Assembly: GCA_963837425.1 (NCBI GenBank)
Contig: CAWINH010000005.1
Location: forward strand, 124,001 to 188,000
Direction: 5' to 3'
From: CAWINH01 sp963837425
GTDB lineage: Bacteria; Chloroflexota; Limnocylindria; QHBO01
DNA length: 64,000 nucleotides
A program made the position numbers and the translations under genes. This document shows, piece after piece, positions 32,971-41,825 of this stretch; within the stretch, counting starts at the first letter, position 1, and the number at the start of each line of letters is the position of its first letter. The notes under the pieces were generated by a model. That model was not told the origin of the DNA, made no database searches, and saw only the letters and a program-made list of their open reading frames with translations.

Positions 32971-34952
32971 TGCTGTCCTCCTGGAGACGCCTGAGATCTG
33001 GACGTCGATGCTTCACGGGCAGGCCCTGTATCGGAGCCAGGCGCTGCCGTCGATGCGCCCGGCCGTCCGCGACCCGACGCGACGGTGACCGTCGGACAGC
33101 GATAGACCGCGTCGCAGCGGAAACAGCGACCGGCCTCGGCATGCGCGGTGGCCTCGTCGAAGCCGACCTGGGTCGGCACGAAAGAGCCTGACTCGTACGC
33201 TCGCTCCCCGATTGCGGCCCGCGGACGGGTCGCCAGGTCCAGCTCGAGGCTGGGGTCGGGCGCGGTGCGGTAGCGGACCGTCTCGAAGATCTCCCGCTCG
33301 CCGTCGACGGCTCCCGAGAGGTACTCGTGGATCGCCGCCGCGGCACGCCGGCCGGACGCCACCGCGTCGATGATCGTCTTGGGTCCGGAGACGACGTCGC
33401 CGCCGGCGAACACGCCGGCGTGGCCCGTGGCCAGCGTGCGCGGGTCGGCAACGATGCCCGCGAACGCGCTGATCTCGATCCCGGCGCCCTCCGGCAGGAT
33501 CGAGGGATCCGGCTCCTCGCCAATCGCCACCAGTACGGTGCTCACCGGCATCCCGGTGTCGGAACCCGGCACGTCGACCCAGTTCTCGGCCACCTCGCCG
33601 GGCTCCTGGCGCACGACGCGCAGCTCCGTGACACGCCCATCCTGGCCCCGGACCTCGGTCACGACGACCCCGGTCCGAACCTCGACCCCCTCGTGCTCGG
33701 CAGCCTCGATCTCCTCGGCCTGGGCCCGCATCTGGGCGCGCCCGCGCCGGTACAGGACCGAGACGCCGGCCGCCCCGCTGCGCAGGGCGGAGCGAGCCGC
33801 GTCCATGGCGGTGCTGCCGCCGCCGACCACGACCACCTGGCCGGAGAGACGCGGCTTCTCGCCGAGGTTCACCTGCTTGAGGAAGAACGTGGCCGGGATG
33901 ACGCCGCGGAGGTCGTCCCCGGGCACCCCGAGCCGACGGCTCTTCGGAGCGCCGGTGGAGAGGAAGATGGCCTGGTAGCCCTGCTGCTCGAGGTCGCTGA
34001 GCGAGAAGTCCCGCCCCATGGCGGCGTTCAGCCGGAGGTCGACCCCGAGCCCCACGATGCGGTCGATCTCGGCGCGGAGCGCCTCACGCGGGAGACGGTA
34101 CTCCGGGATGCCGATCGACATCATGCCGCCGGGGACCGGCATCGCCTCGAAGACCGTGGTCGGGTAGCCGAGCCGGGCGAGGTAGTAGGCCGCCGACATG
34201 CCGGCCGGCCCGCCACCGACGATCGCCACCCGCTCCGCTCGGCGACGGGCGGGCGGCGGGATCTCCGGAAGGGTCCCGTGCTCGGCCGCGAACCGCTTCA
34301 GGGTGCGGATCGCAATCGGCTGATCGAGTGTCCCCCGGCGACAGACCGACTCGCATGGAGCGGTGCAGATCCAGCCGCACACCGACGCGAACGGGTTCAC
34401 CTCGGCGGCGACCGCGTAGGCCTCGTCGTAGCGCCCCTCGCCGATCAGGCCGATGTAGCGGCCCGCATCGGTTCCCGCCGGACAGGCCGTCTGGCACGGC
34501 GCCCGTGGCGTCTCCTGGCGCGGGGCGACCATCGTCGTCCACACCTGCCAGCCTTCGGGCCGTTCGCGGGTCGACCAATCGGCCAGCCCGTCGAACGGCG
34601 AGGCATGGGTCGGCTTCAGCGACTCGCGCGTCACCTCGGAGAGTGGGATCCAGCCGCTCACCGGCTGCGGCGGAAAGACGGGCCCGGGCAGCGGCGCCAG
34701 TGGCACCTGCCCATCGACGGCGTCGAGCGTCATCACCGCGGTCGGGCACTCGCGGATACAGATCGAACAGCCGATGCACTCTCCCACCTGCATCGGGTGC
34801 TCCATCATCCAGTTGAACGGCGACCCGGTTCCACCCGTCTCCGGCCCGCCGCGCTCGGGGCGGCTCATATCGAGCGCCTGCACCGGGCAGACGTCCATGC
34901 ACACGCCGCAGTTGATGCAATTGCCGTGGTCGATCGTGATCTGGTAGCCCAT
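32967..34952 (-). CDS. Ferredoxin-fused GltD-like FAD/NAD(P)H oxidoreductase
   Basis: 661 residues. An N-terminal 2[4Fe-4S] ferredoxin domain has C..C..C...CP clusters at about residues 11-24 and 60-73. A GltD-type Fe-S domain follows (CQTACPAGTDAGRYIG and CGWICTAPCESVCRR, about 155-215). Then come the FAD motif VAIVGGGPAGMSAAYYLARL (about 248-267) and an NAD(P)H motif VVVVGGGSTAMDAARSAL (about 370-387). It should move electrons between NAD(P)H and ferredoxin-like clusters. There is no GltB partner; instead two membrane proteins follow in the same operon. A CFRC pair sits near the end, before a Ser/Pro/Gly-rich tail. Confidence 0.85.
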   Translation of the reverse strand: MGYQITIDHGNCINCGVCMDVCPVQALDMSRPERGGPETGGTGSPFNWMMEHPMQVGECIGCSICIRECPTAVMTLDAVDGQVPLAPLPGPVFPPQPVSGWIPLSEVTRESLKPTHASPFDGLADWSTRERPEGWQVWTTMVAPRQETPRAPCQTACPAGTDAGRYIGLIGEGRYDEAYAVAAEVNPFASVCGWICTAPCESVCRRGTLDQPIAIRTLKRFAAEHGTLPEIPPPARRRAERVAIVGGGPAGMSAAYYLARLGYPTTVFEAMPVPGGMMSIGIPEYRLPREALRAEIDRIVGLGVDLRLNAAMGRDFSLSDLEQQGYQAIFLSTGAPKSRRLGVPGDDLRGVIPATFFLKQVNLGEKPRLSGQVVVVGGGSTAMDAARSALRSGAAGVSVLYRRGRAQMRAQAEEIEAAEHEGVEVRTGVVVTEVRGQDGRVTELRVVRQEPGEVAENWVDVPGSDTGMPVSTVLVAIGEEPDPSILPEGAGIEISAFAGIVADPRTLATGHAGVFAGGDVVSGPKTIIDAVASGRRAAAAIHEYLSGAVDGEREIFETVRYRTAPDPSLELDLATRPRAAIGERAYESGSFVPTQVGFDEATAHAEAGRCFRCDAVYRCPTVTVASGRGRPGASTAAPGSDTGPAREASTSRSQASPGGQQ

Positions 34953-35090
34953 GGCTGCTCCTCGTGGGGAACCTCCTCACAAGGATCGCGGGGGCGCTCG
35001 ATGGCCGCGACACGCGTCGGTACGGGTGGCTGCCACTCGAACGGGTGGGTCGCGACAGGCCGCTTGTCCCGGGCCATCCGGCCCGGTCGC

Positions 35091-35756
35091 TCAGGACGTC
35101 GACCCCGAATCCGGGCCCGGCGACTCGACGACCAGCCCTTCTCGAACGGCCCGCGCCGCGAGCTCCGTGCGGCTCTGGGCGTGCAGCTTGCCGAGGATGT
35201 GGCCGAGGTGGTACTTCACGGTGTTCTCGCTGATCTCGAGGCGAGCCGCGATCTCCTTGTTCCGCAGGCCGGCGGTCACGAGGCGCAGGACGTCGAGCTC
35301 GCGATCGGTGAGGCGATCAGGATCCGGGGCGGGATCCCGGGCGTGCCGGCCGAACTCGTCGATGATGCGCGCCGCCGTGGCGGGAGTGATCGCCGGCTCG
35401 CCGCGCTGCACCGCCTCGAGCATCGCGCGCAGCTGCGCGGATTCGAGGTTCTTCAGCAGGTATCCCTGCGCTCCCGCCTTGATTGCCGCAAACAGGTCGC
35501 TCTCCTCCTCGCTGACGGTGAGCATGACGATCGCGATGCCGGGGTGGCGGGCGGTGATCTCGCGCGTCGCATCGAGGCCGCTGGCAACCGGCATCCGGAC
35601 GTCCATCAGCACGAGGTCCGGAGTCAGACGCTCGGCGAGCTCAATCGCCTCCGAGCCGTCCGACGCCTGCCCGACCACCTCATGACCCCAGGCCCGCAGC
35701 AACGAGGCGATGCCGTCCCGTACCAGCGCGTGGTCATCGGCGAGGAGGACCCGCAT
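35091..35756 (-). CDS. NarL/LuxR-family response regulator
   Basis: 221 residues. Receiver domain with acidic pair Asp7-Asp8, phospho-acceptor Asp52 in LMDVRMP and Lys102 in YLLKN. The C-terminal LuxR HTH (about 148-205) has LTDRELDVLRLVTAGLRNKE and NTVKYHLGHILGKL. The ATG overlaps the kinase stop by one base, so it is paired with the kinase. Target genes are not evident. Confidence 0.93.
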   Translation of the reverse strand: MRVLLADDHALVRDGIASLLRAWGHEVVGQASDGSEAIELAERLTPDLVLMDVRMPVASGLDATREITARHPGIAIVMLTVSEEESDLFAAIKAGAQGYLLKNLESAQLRAMLEAVQRGEPAITPATAARIIDEFGRHARDPAPDPDRLTDRELDVLRLVTAGLRNKEIAARLEISENTVKYHLGHILGKLHAQSRTELAARAVREGLVVESPGPDSGSTS

Positions 35757-37090
35757 CACTCGCGCTCCGGCAGTTGCGTCCGGCCCGCTGGCAGCGAGAC
35801 GGTCACCGTCGTTCCGGCCCCTTCGCCACTGGCGACCTCCAACGAGCCGCCGATCGCCGCCGCGCGATCGCGCATGGCGTTCAGCCCGTAGCCGAGCCAC
35901 GCGTCGGAGGCCGCGGTCGGGCGGTGCTCGATCGGCTCGAAGCCCCGCCCGTCGTCCGCGACGGAGATCCGCAGCTCGCCGTCCCGGGCCTCGACGCTCA
36001 CCTCCACCCGGCGGGCGTCCGCGTGCTTGCGGACGTTGGTGAGCGCCTCCTGGACGATCCGGAAGGCATGGGCCTCGGTCTCCGGCGCCAGCTCCATGCC
36101 GGCCACCTCGGCACTGGCGCGGACTCGTGTCGCGATCTTCGAGGCCTCCGCGTAGCGCGTCGCGTAGTCCTCGAGGGCGCCGAGCAGGCCGCGCTCGGCG
36201 GTGACCGGCGTGCTGAGACCGAGGATCGCCTCGCGGACGTCGACGTAGATCGACCGCGCGGCGGCCGCCAGCTCGGCGAGCTGGGCGCGAGCCGCATCGG
36301 TCTGGTCCGATGCGAGAAGCTCCTCCACCGCCTGCGATTTCGTGTTCACGTAACCCAGCACCTGCGCAAGGCCGTCGTGCATCTCGCGGGCGATCCGCTC
36401 GCGCTCCCCCCGGACCGCCAGCTCCCGGAGCTGCCGCTCGAGGCGGGCGTTCTCGATTGCCAACGCCAGCTGGTTCGCGATCGACGAGAGGATCTCGACG
36501 TCCTCGACGGAGAAGGATCGGCGCGAGCGCGCGGCGACGGCCAGCGAGCCGATCGTCTCGCCGCCGCGCCGGAGCGGGGCCGCCAGCAGCAGGGCGCGGT
36601 ACTCGGTTGCGAGGTGGTCCATGGGCTCGCTCGACGTCGGATCCTCGGGTGGTGCGAACGCCTCGGCCGGGCCACTGGTGACCGCCATGGAGGCGCCATC
36701 CGGGCGGACCGGCCACAGCACGAAGGCCACGTCGGCTGCCAGGAGCGCCCGCGCACGGTCGGCAACGGAGCGCAGGACGGTGTCGAGATCGTGCGCGGCC
36801 GCGATCGTCACGCCGAGCTGGTGGAGCGCACGCGCCTGAGCCTCCGTGCGTTCGAGCTCGCCGGTGCGCAGCTCGAGAGCCCCACTGAGCAGGTCGATCC
36901 GGCGTGAGACGACGACGACCATGACGCCGATGATCGCGAGTGCGGCGAGCGTCACGACGGCGGTATCGAGCGGGAACGGCAGAAATGGGTCGAGCACCCA
37001 GTCGGCCACGAGCTCCACGCCCGCGATCACCGCCACCGGCAGCAGGATCGCGAGCCAGCGCAGCCCTCGTCGAGGCGTTGCTCCCTGCAT
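35756..37090 (-). CDS. Sensor histidine kinase, HisKA_3 type with GAF domain
   Basis: 444 residues from the ATG at 37088-37090. Two membrane helices lie at about 10-30 and 42-62, then a short coiled coil, a GAF domain (about 95-235), the HisKA_3 segment ERERIAREMHDGLAQVLGYV with the phospho-His, and an HATPase domain with VADDGRGFE and a late G box. It is a NarX/DesK-type kinase; the GAF domain probably senses a small ligand or redox state. Coupled to the downstream regulator. Confidence 0.92.
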   Translation of the reverse strand: MQGATPRRGLRWLAILLPVAVIAGVELVADWVLDPFLPFPLDTAVVTLAALAIIGVMVVVVSRRIDLLSGALELRTGELERTEAQARALHQLGVTIAAAHDLDTVLRSVADRARALLAADVAFVLWPVRPDGASMAVTSGPAEAFAPPEDPTSSEPMDHLATEYRALLLAAPLRRGGETIGSLAVAARSRRSFSVEDVEILSSIANQLALAIENARLERQLRELAVRGERERIAREMHDGLAQVLGYVNTKSQAVEELLASDQTDAARAQLAELAAAARSIYVDVREAILGLSTPVTAERGLLGALEDYATRYAEASKIATRVRASAEVAGMELAPETEAHAFRIVQEALTNVRKHADARRVEVSVEARDGELRISVADDGRGFEPIEHRPTAASDAWLGYGLNAMRDRAAAIGGSLEVASGEGAGTTVTVSLPAGRTQLPERE

Positions 37091-37153
37091 GGGAAGGTCA
37101 TTCTGCGCCCTCTCCCCAACCGCGGTGAGGCTGATCGAGGCTCGACCGGGCGG

Positions 37154-37159
37154 TATAGT
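37154..37159 (+). promoter_or_regulatory. -10 element of the DUF2652 gene
   Basis: TATAGT 36 bases before the ATG at 37196; no good -35 is seen 17 bases upstream. The gap is shared with the divergent sensor kinase. Confidence 0.4.
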
Positions 37160-37195
37160 TGGCACCTCCCGACCCATGCCGCTGCCAAAGGAGCG

Positions 37196-38374
37196 ATGCC
37201 CTCCGCACCGCAACCGACCTGCTTCCTGATCGCCGACATCTCCGGGTACACCGGATACCTGGCCGACGTCGAGCTGGATCACGCGCAGGACATCCTCGCC
37301 GACCTCATCGGCGCCGTCGTCAGCGCGCTGCGGCCGAGCTTCCGGCTGGCGAAGCTCGAGGGGGATGCCGCCTTCGCCGCCATGCCGGCGGAGAAGATCG
37401 ATGGGTCGATGCTCCTCGACACGATCGAGCGCTGCTACTTCGGATTCCGGCGACGCCGGCGCGACGTCCGCCAGGCGACATCCTGCGAATGCAACGCCTG
37501 CGCCCAGATCCCCGACCTTGACCTCAAGTTCGTCGTGCACCACGGGGAGGCGATCGTCCAGAAGGTCGCCGGGCGCCAGGAGCTGCTGGGATCCGACGTG
37601 ATCGTCGTCCACCGCCTGCTGAAGAACGAGGTCGTCGAGAAGCTCGGCGTCGACGCCTACGCGCTCATCACCCAGCAATGCATCGACGTCACGGAGATCG
37701 ACCCGGCCGCGCTCGGGATGCGGCCGATCACCGAGCGCTACGACCGGATCGGGGACGTGCCGGCGTGGGCGCACGACCTCGAGCGGCGCTGGCAGGAGGA
37801 GGAGGCGCGCGGGCGGGTCCGAGTCACGTCCAACGAGGCGATCCTCGACCTGGCGTTGCCGGTTGACGTGCCTCCCCAAGTCGCCTGGGAGTTCCTCACC
37901 CGGCCGGGGCAGCGGATGACCTGGCAGCCGTGGGTGACCGAGGTCTCGGTGCAGGGTGCCACCGGCGGCCGGCGCGGCCCCGGCTCGGCCAACCACTGCA
38001 TGCACGGCAAGGACGCCGTGATCGAGGAGATCCTCGACTGGCGCCCGTACGACTACGTCACCGATCGCACGATCCTCGATACACCCGGCGGGCCCGTGAA
38101 GGTCCTGCACACCATCGAGCTTGAGCCGACGTCGTCGGGGACCATCGTCCACATCCGCTTCGCACCGCCCAAGACCAAGCGCGAGATGACGCTGATGGCG
38201 GGGATCGGCCCTGCGTACGGGCAGGCTCTGCAGGGCGCCTTTCCCGAGCTCGTCGCGCAGTTGGAGGCCGAATACGCGGCCCGGGAGTCGGACCGCGGTC
38301 CCGAGCCCGAGCTCACGAGGCCGCACGCGGACGGACCCCTGTCCGGCATCGAGCCGATGGAGATCGTCAACTGA
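37196..38374 (+). CDS. DUF2652 and SRPBCC two-domain protein
   Basis: 392 residues with AAAGGAGCG before the ATG. The N-terminal half (about 1-170) is DUF2652, a nucleotide-cyclase-like fold: CFLIADISGYTGYLADVELD and KLEGDAAFA resemble class III cyclase metal and substrate segments. The second half (about 215-355) is an SRPBCC/polyketide cyclase domain (VPPQVAWEFLTRPGQRMTW). A CECNAC motif at about 99-104 could bind a metal. The combination suggests ligand sensing, but no product is known. Confidence 0.8.
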   Translation: MPSAPQPTCFLIADISGYTGYLADVELDHAQDILADLIGAVVSALRPSFRLAKLEGDAAFAAMPAEKIDGSMLLDTIERCYFGFRRRRRDVRQATSCECNACAQIPDLDLKFVVHHGEAIVQKVAGRQELLGSDVIVVHRLLKNEVVEKLGVDAYALITQQCIDVTEIDPAALGMRPITERYDRIGDVPAWAHDLERRWQEEEARGRVRVTSNEAILDLALPVDVPPQVAWEFLTRPGQRMTWQPWVTEVSVQGATGGRRGPGSANHCMHGKDAVIEEILDWRPYDYVTDRTILDTPGGPVKVLHTIELEPTSSGTIVHIRFAPPKTKREMTLMAGIGPAYGQALQGAFPELVAQLEAEYAARESDRGPEPELTRPHADGPLSGIEPMEIVN

Positions 38375-38456
38375 CGGCTCATGTGACGACCGGCTCTTGC
38401 CCCTCAGGCTGTGGCCACTGACCATTGGCGAGGGCATCAACCAGGAGGACGGAACC

Positions 38457-38645
38457 ATGCCAGTGTTCAAGGCGCGCCGCCGCCCATCGGAGACCGAATC
38501 CACGATCATCACGACCCGGGACAGGGTGAGGGCGGTCGTTCGCATCCTGCTTGTCGCGATTCTCGCCCTGCGCCTGGTGCGGGCCATGAGAAGGCTCCCC
38601 GCGGACATCTCCCTGTTGAAGGCTCACGCGCCGAGCACGGCGTAG
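38457..38645 (+). CDS. Small membrane-associated protein, 62 aa
   Basis: AGGAGG lies 8 bases before the ATG at 38457-38459. The protein is basic with one hydrophobic segment (about 27-43, VVRILLVAILALRLV). I do not recognise it. It sits 82 bases after the DUF2652 gene, same strand. The strong ribosome-binding site is the main support. Confidence 0.6.
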   Translation: MPVFKARRRPSETESTIITTRDRVRAVVRILLVAILALRLVRAMRRLPADISLLKAHAPSTA

Positions 38646-38690
38646 CGAAGGAGGCGGACCGACAATCGTCGGCACGCTGGGCAGTGTTCC

Positions 38691-39056
38691 CTAGCGGTCT
38701 TTCTCGCGAGTCCAGCCGAGGTGCTTGCGGAAGATCCCGACGATGCCGAGCTCGAACTGGCGCTCGTCGTCATGCTCTGGGAGCGCATCGATCTCGGCAG
38801 AGGTCAGCGATACGGTCACGTGGGATCTGCTCAGGAGGCTGACCTGGTCGGCGGGGACGAAGACTCGATGCCCGAACCGCCCCAGCTGGACCACGATCCC
38901 GTGGAAGATGTCCTCCTGATCCGAACCAAGAAGGTCTGACAGTGTCCCGACCGTCTCTCCATCGGAGCTCCGCACCGGTGTGTCCTGGGCGACGCCGCGC
39001 CATCCGATTGGTTGGTCGTCGCTGCCGGTCTGATCGGCCAATTCGCTTCTCCTCAA
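38691..39056 (-). CDS. PRC-barrel-like protein
   Basis: 121 residues. The core resembles a PRC barrel: DTPVRSSDGETVGTLSDLLG followed by a beta-rich segment (GIVVQLGRFGHRVFVPADQV) and VTVSLTSAEIDALPE. Such domains occur in RimM, photosynthetic reaction centre H and stress proteins. Function here unknown. Convergent with the small membrane gene. Confidence 0.65.
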   Translation of the reverse strand: MRRSELADQTGSDDQPIGWRGVAQDTPVRSSDGETVGTLSDLLGSDQEDIFHGIVVQLGRFGHRVFVPADQVSLLSRSHVTVSLTSAEIDALPEHDDERQFELGIVGIFRKHLGWTREKDR

Positions 39057-39314
39057 CCACCGTGGTCATTCGTTCCCTTGCGGGCACCCGATTCTACGCT
39101 CGGCGACGCACCACCCTCTGGCAGACCTAATCCCGCGGACGCGGCTGCCTCAGGAATTCGCAGAAAGCGCAGCCCAACGGCGCCGAGATCGCGCGGGGTG
39201 TCACTTGCTGCTCGCAACGCTCACTCGGTGGCATACTGCGCGCACCCGATTGCGCCCACCGAGTGGCGGGCCGCCCAAGCGACCGGAGCCGTCACGGCAT
39301 GGAGGCACGCGACC

Positions 39315-39947
39315 ATGGCCCGGCATTTCCGCGCGGCGGCGGCGCTCACGGTGGCGCTTACAGTTGCCGCGTGTTCCTCGAGCAGCGCCAGCCCAAGCGG
39401 CACCGCGGGGTCAGCGCCTGCCAGCGCCGCGGCCTCCGAAGCGCCCGCTCCGACCGCATCGCCCACGCCACTCAGCGGTGGCGTCCAGCCATCTGAGTCG
39501 GTCGCCGCGAGCTCGGCCACCGCGAGCCAGGTGGCCATCAACCCGTGCATGCTGCTGACAGACGCAGAGGCCTCAGATATCAACGGCGTCTCCTACGGCC
39601 CCGGCGAGGTCCACCCGATGTCCGGCGGAGCCGTCGAGTGCGTGTGGCAGAACGCCCCGAGCGGCAGCATCACGCTGCAGCTCGCCATCGCCCCGGACAG
39701 TGCCACCGCACAGGCCGCGTACACGGGTAGCCTGACCGACGTGCAGCAGGCTGGCGCTGTGACGCAGGTGCCGGGCTTCGCTGACATGGCGGTGATCGGT
39801 CGCGCGCCGGCGAGCGTCTTGAACACCGGCGGCATCTACGTGCTCGACGGGAAGACGTTCTTCGACATCGTCTACCTGCTGGGGACCACTCCTTCCGACG
39901 ACCAGCTGAAGTACGCCGCGAAACAGGTCCTCGGCTCGCTGCCCTAG
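39315..39947 (+). CDS. Lipoprotein, DUF3558-like
   Basis: 210 residues from the ATG at 39315. The signal peptide ends VAAC with Cys20 as the lipidated residue, then a Ser/Ala/Pro linker of about 55 residues. The folded part begins with INPCMLLTDAEASDINGVS and has one more Cys (GAVECVWQN), which fits the DUF3558-type secreted domain of high-GC bacteria. The 258 bases before it hold no gene I can support. Confidence 0.72.
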   Translation: MARHFRAAAALTVALTVAACSSSSASPSGTAGSAPASAAASEAPAPTASPTPLSGGVQPSESVAASSATASQVAINPCMLLTDAEASDINGVSYGPGEVHPMSGGAVECVWQNAPSGSITLQLAIAPDSATAQAAYTGSLTDVQQAGAVTQVPGFADMAVIGRAPASVLNTGGIYVLDGKTFFDIVYLLGTTPSDDQLKYAAKQVLGSLP

Positions 39948-40023
39948 CGGTCGCACCCCGGGCCGATACGCCCGTCGGACAAAGACGTCGCGGTGCTTCG
40001 ATTGCACCGTGGCGAGCAGTATT

Positions 40024-40098
40024 TGGAGCCGACGGAGGGAATCGAACCCACAACCGGCGGTTTACAAAACCGCTGCTCTACCGTTGAGCTACGTCGGC
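40024..40098 (-). tRNA. tRNA-Thr (TGT)
   Basis: Acceptor GCCGACG/CGTCGGC; anticodon arm GCGGT-TTTGTAA-ACCGC gives TGT. 3' CCA encoded at 40024-40026. A second Thr tRNA, separate from the GGT one at 31.4 kb. Confidence 0.95.
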
Positions 40099-40110
40099 CC
40101 GGCGCCGAGT

Positions 40111-41646
40111 CTAGCAGCGAGAGGCGGCGCCCTGGCCGCCGGCCGCCTTCCGGGGCCGCATCCGTGCGACGCCGAGCGAACCGGCGGCAACCAGCAGCAG
40201 GATGCCAAGGAGAGCGATCGGCGCGGTGCCCGCCGGAGCGGGGAGCCGGGTGTCCGGGAGCTGGGTCGCGCCAGGCGTGCCCTGTGCCGGCAGGCTCGTC
40301 GCGTCGCTGACCATCTGCTCTGGCTCGTGGGTGGGGCTCGGGGCGGGATCCGCCGAGGGCGGGTCGCTGGGGGTGCTGCCCGCCGCGGGCTCCGACGAGG
40401 GCTCCGGGCCCGGGTCAGTCGCAGGCGCGGTCACGCTCACGGTGAAGTCCGCGCTGCTCCCGTTGCCAGCGGCGTCCACCGCGCTGCAGGTCACCGTCGT
40501 GTCACCGAGCGGGAACGTCGAGCCCGATGGGAGATCGCAGGTCACCGGGAGCGGTCCGTCGACGAGATCTGTCGCGACCGGATCGGCGAAGGAGACATCC
40601 GCTCCCGCGGGGCCGGTGGCCTCGGCGTTCACGTCCGCCATTCCGTCCAACGTGGGGGCGGTCGTGTCGACGACGCGCACGGTGAAACCGCCGCCGCTCG
40701 AGTTGCCGGCGTTGTCGGTGGCGCTGCAGGTCACCGAAGTATCCCCGAGCGGGAACGTCGAGCCCGACGGGAGATCGCAGGTCACCGGCAGCGGGCCGTC
40801 CACAAGGTCTGTCGCGACCGGATCGGCGAAGGAGGCATCCGCTCCCGCGGGGCCGGTGGCCTCAAGGACCTGGTCTCCGGGCACGCCGCTGAGAGTCGGG
40901 GCGGTCGTGTCGACGACGCTCACGGTGAACTGGCCACTGCCGAGGTTCCCGGCCTTGTCGGTGGCGCTGCAGGTCACCGTCGTGTCACCGAGCGGGAACG
41001 TCGCGCCGGAGACCGCGTCGCAGACGACCGGTCGAGGCCCATCGGCGGCATCGGTCGCGGTCGGCGCAGCAAAAGTGGCGACCGCTCCAGCCGAATCAGT
41101 CGCCTCGACGACCTGGTCAGCGGGCAGGCTGAGCACCGGGCCGTCGCAGTCGACAACCTTGGCACGCACCTGGAGGTTCACATATCGGGTCAGCGCGTGG
41201 CCGTTGTGGCCATTTACCCCATCGGCGCGGAAGCGGACCCGGCCACTGAATTTGCCCAGCGCGTCCGGCGTCAGGGTCACCGTCGCGCTGAAGGTGCCGG
41301 CGAGCGCGTTGTTCGCGACCGTCTGCCAGTCGGCCGGCGTCCACACCAGGTCGGGCGCGACCGTCGCAGACAGCTGCGGCTTGTTCACCGACTCAACGGC
41401 GCCGACGATCGGTGAGGAGCTGGCGTACACGGCGTTCTTCGGGCCGGGGTGGCTCGCGGCGCGCACCGCCACCGCGACGACTGCATCGGTCGCATGGCCG
41501 AGGCAGACGTCGCCGTAGTTCAGCTGAGAGGTCGCGATCGGAGCCACGCCGTCTCCATCGGCCACGAGGTTGTCGGCGAGCGCCGACCATGGCGTGGCGA
41601 GCAGCAGTGCGAGCGCGAGCGGGAGAGTCCGGGTCAGTCGCTTCAT
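40111..41646 (-). CDS. Secreted HYR-repeat surface protein with C-terminal anchor
   Basis: 511 residues from the ATG at 41644-41646. A signal peptide (KRLTRTLPLALALLLATPWSA) is followed by an N-terminal Ig-like region and three HYR repeats, each about 80 residues with VTCSATD.AGN, FPLGDT.VTCS and a DTTAPTL linker. Two are nearly identical in DNA as well as protein. Then comes a Pro/Ser/Asp-rich stalk, LPDTR, a hydrophobic helix and a basic end. The tail looks like a sortase or membrane anchor, but Arg replaces the Gly of LPXTG. Confidence 0.82.
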   Translation of the reverse strand: MKRLTRTLPLALALLLATPWSALADNLVADGDGVAPIATSQLNYGDVCLGHATDAVVAVAVRAASHPGPKNAVYASSSPIVGAVESVNKPQLSATVAPDLVWTPADWQTVANNALAGTFSATVTLTPDALGKFSGRVRFRADGVNGHNGHALTRYVNLQVRAKVVDCDGPVLSLPADQVVEATDSAGAVATFAAPTATDAADGPRPVVCDAVSGATFPLGDTTVTCSATDKAGNLGSGQFTVSVVDTTAPTLSGVPGDQVLEATGPAGADASFADPVATDLVDGPLPVTCDLPSGSTFPLGDTSVTCSATDNAGNSSGGGFTVRVVDTTAPTLDGMADVNAEATGPAGADVSFADPVATDLVDGPLPVTCDLPSGSTFPLGDTTVTCSAVDAAGNGSSADFTVSVTAPATDPGPEPSSEPAAGSTPSDPPSADPAPSPTHEPEQMVSDATSLPAQGTPGATQLPDTRLPAPAGTAPIALLGILLLVAAGSLGVARMRPRKAAGGQGAASRC

Positions 41647-41825
41647 TCGTCCTATCACATGCGTAGCCGTTTCGAGCCCCCGGGTTCGGTCCGGGGATGG
41701 CCGAATCGTCCCCCGGCGGGGGCGTCATTCCTAGTGGCGAAATCGTCACCCGTGTTTGTCCGGCATGCGCGGCGGCGACGAAAAATTGCCGGAGTGGAGT
41801 CTGGTGGAGTACCCGGCTGGTACTT

